Part shown: positions 4,841 through 5,422 of the stretch, one piece after another
How positions within the stretch are numbered: position 1 is the first letter of the stretch
Layout: every line of letters begins with the position of its first letter
From: Anaerolineales bacterium UBA3940
GTDB lineage: Bacteria; Chloroflexota; Anaerolineae; Aggregatilineales; UBA3940
DNA length: 5,422 bases
Assembly: GCA_002385675.1 (NCBI GenBank)
Contig: DGDY01000240.1
Coordinates: forward strand, 1 to 5,422
Direction: 5' to 3'
The notes under the pieces: generated by a model
Database searches by the model: none
What the model was told of the DNA's origin: nothing
Seen by the model: only the letters and a program-made list of their open reading frames with translations
Made by a program: the position numbers and the translations under genes

Positions 4841-5422
4841 ATGGCTGGGAACTCTCGTGCGCGCACCGGCGCGCTCATCGGCGGGGCGCTGCTGCTCGCG
4901 CCGCTCGCGGCGGCAGGCGGCTGGATCGCCTACAGCCGCCTTGCAGTTGATCACAACGTGCCGCTGCCCAACGCGGTCGAGGCGCGGCGCGGCACGGTCG
5001 GTACGTCGGTGGGCCGCCTGAGCTATTACGTGGACGACTCCGCCGGGGGGCGTCCGCTCGTCCTGATACACAGCATCAACGCGGGTGCGAGCGCCTACGA
5101 GATGCGCCCGCTCTTCGAGCACTACCGCGGCCAGCGCACCGTCTATGCGCTGGAACTGCCCGGCTTCGGCTTCTCCGACCGCCCGGACGTGGAGTACACG
5201 CCCGATATGTACCGGCAAGCCATCAGGGAGTTCTTCGAGAAAGTGCTCGACCAGCCCGCTGACGTGGTCGTCCTCTCGCTCTCCAGCGAGTTTGTCGCGC
5301 TGGCCGCCGTCGAACAGCCGGAGCGGTTCAACTCGCTCACACTGATCTCGCCGACCGGCTTCTCCGCGCCCGGCGAAGACAGCGAGACGAACCGCTCGCG
5401 CAGCCCGGAAATGAGCGACAGG
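4841..5422 (+). CDS. Membrane-anchored alpha/beta hydrolase (C-terminus outside window)
   Basis: The first 194 residues are visible and the frame is open to the window edge. A hydrophobic stretch at 10-31, after a short basic N-terminus (Arg6, Arg8), is a signal anchor or signal peptide, placing the rest outside the cytoplasm. The following region has the alpha/beta-hydrolase fold pattern: LVLIHSINAGAS (73-84) at the oxyanion-loop position, LELPGFGFSDRP (104-115) after strand 4, and VVLSLSSEF (143-151) at the nucleophile elbow, with Ser148 as presumed nucleophile. The usual GxSxG is replaced by S-L-S-S-E, and the usual HG of the oxyanion loop by HS, so this is a divergent subfamily. The acid and histidine of the triad would lie beyond the window. 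An in-frame TGA at 4835 rules out any earlier start, and GGGGTGA (4831-4837) can serve as ribosome-binding site. Substrate unknown; esterase or haloperoxidase-like activity is only a guess. Confidence 0.87.
   Translation, partial: MAGNSRARTGALIGGALLLAPLAAAGGWIAYSRLAVDHNVPLPNAVEARRGTVGTSVGRLSYYVDDSAGGRPLVLIHSINAGASAYEMRPLFEHYRGQRTVYALELPGFGFSDRPDVEYTPDMYRQAIREFFEKVLDQPADVVVLSLSSEFVALAAVEQPERFNSLTLISPTGFSAPGEDSETNRSRSPEMSDR

Noticed and set aside
3654..5021. Plus-strand open frame of 455 codons across the ROK end, DUF554 gene and hydrolase start
   Set aside because: It overlaps three supported genes and an intergenic region with promoter and terminator signals, and has no domain.

Overview
The window is a compact, GC-rich bacterial chromosome segment, roughly two-thirds G+C by eye. 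Genes are tightly packed, have Shine-Dalgarno sites, and sit behind recognisable sigma70-type promoters. I see no mobile element, RNA gene or CRISPR array. No lineage marker is present. The gene set (polyphosphate-glucokinase-like ROK protein, stand-alone Moco-sulfurase-like PLP enzyme, DUF554 protein, divergent membrane-anchored alpha/beta hydrolase) would fit a GC-rich Chloroflexota-type or similar deep-branching bacterium, but that is only a weak inference.

Layout. (1) Minus strand, 1591 down to beyond position 1: two consecutive diacylglycerol/sphingoid-kinase-family (YegS/DgkB-like) genes, joined by an ATGA stop/start overlap at 674-677. They are paralogs. The downstream copy, cut by the window edge, keeps the canonical GGDGT motif. 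The upstream copy reads GGDDT. (2) 1592-1714: a short divergent promoter region with a near-consensus minus-strand promoter and a good plus-strand one. (3) Plus strand, 1715-3873: an apparent operon of a Moco-sulfurase-type aminotransferase class V protein and, 23 nt later, a ROK protein resembling polyphosphate glucokinase but altered at two signature motifs. (4) Minus strand, 4607-3879: a DUF554 membrane protein ending only 5 nt from the ROK gene's stop. (5) 4608-4840: a second divergent intergenic region with a strong minus-strand promoter and a perfect 10-bp hairpin terminator. (6) Plus strand, 4841 to the window end: the N-terminal part of a membrane-anchored alpha/beta hydrolase with an atypical nucleophile elbow.

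How the genes work together is mostly unclear. The lipid-kinase pair is translationally coupled and may work as a unit, possibly one impaired and one competent subunit. The PLP enzyme and ROK protein are probably co-transcribed but have no obvious shared pathway. The most interesting signals are substitutions in normally invariant motifs: GGDDT in the first kinase, and EFPD in place of ExGH plus the altered phosphate loop in the ROK protein.
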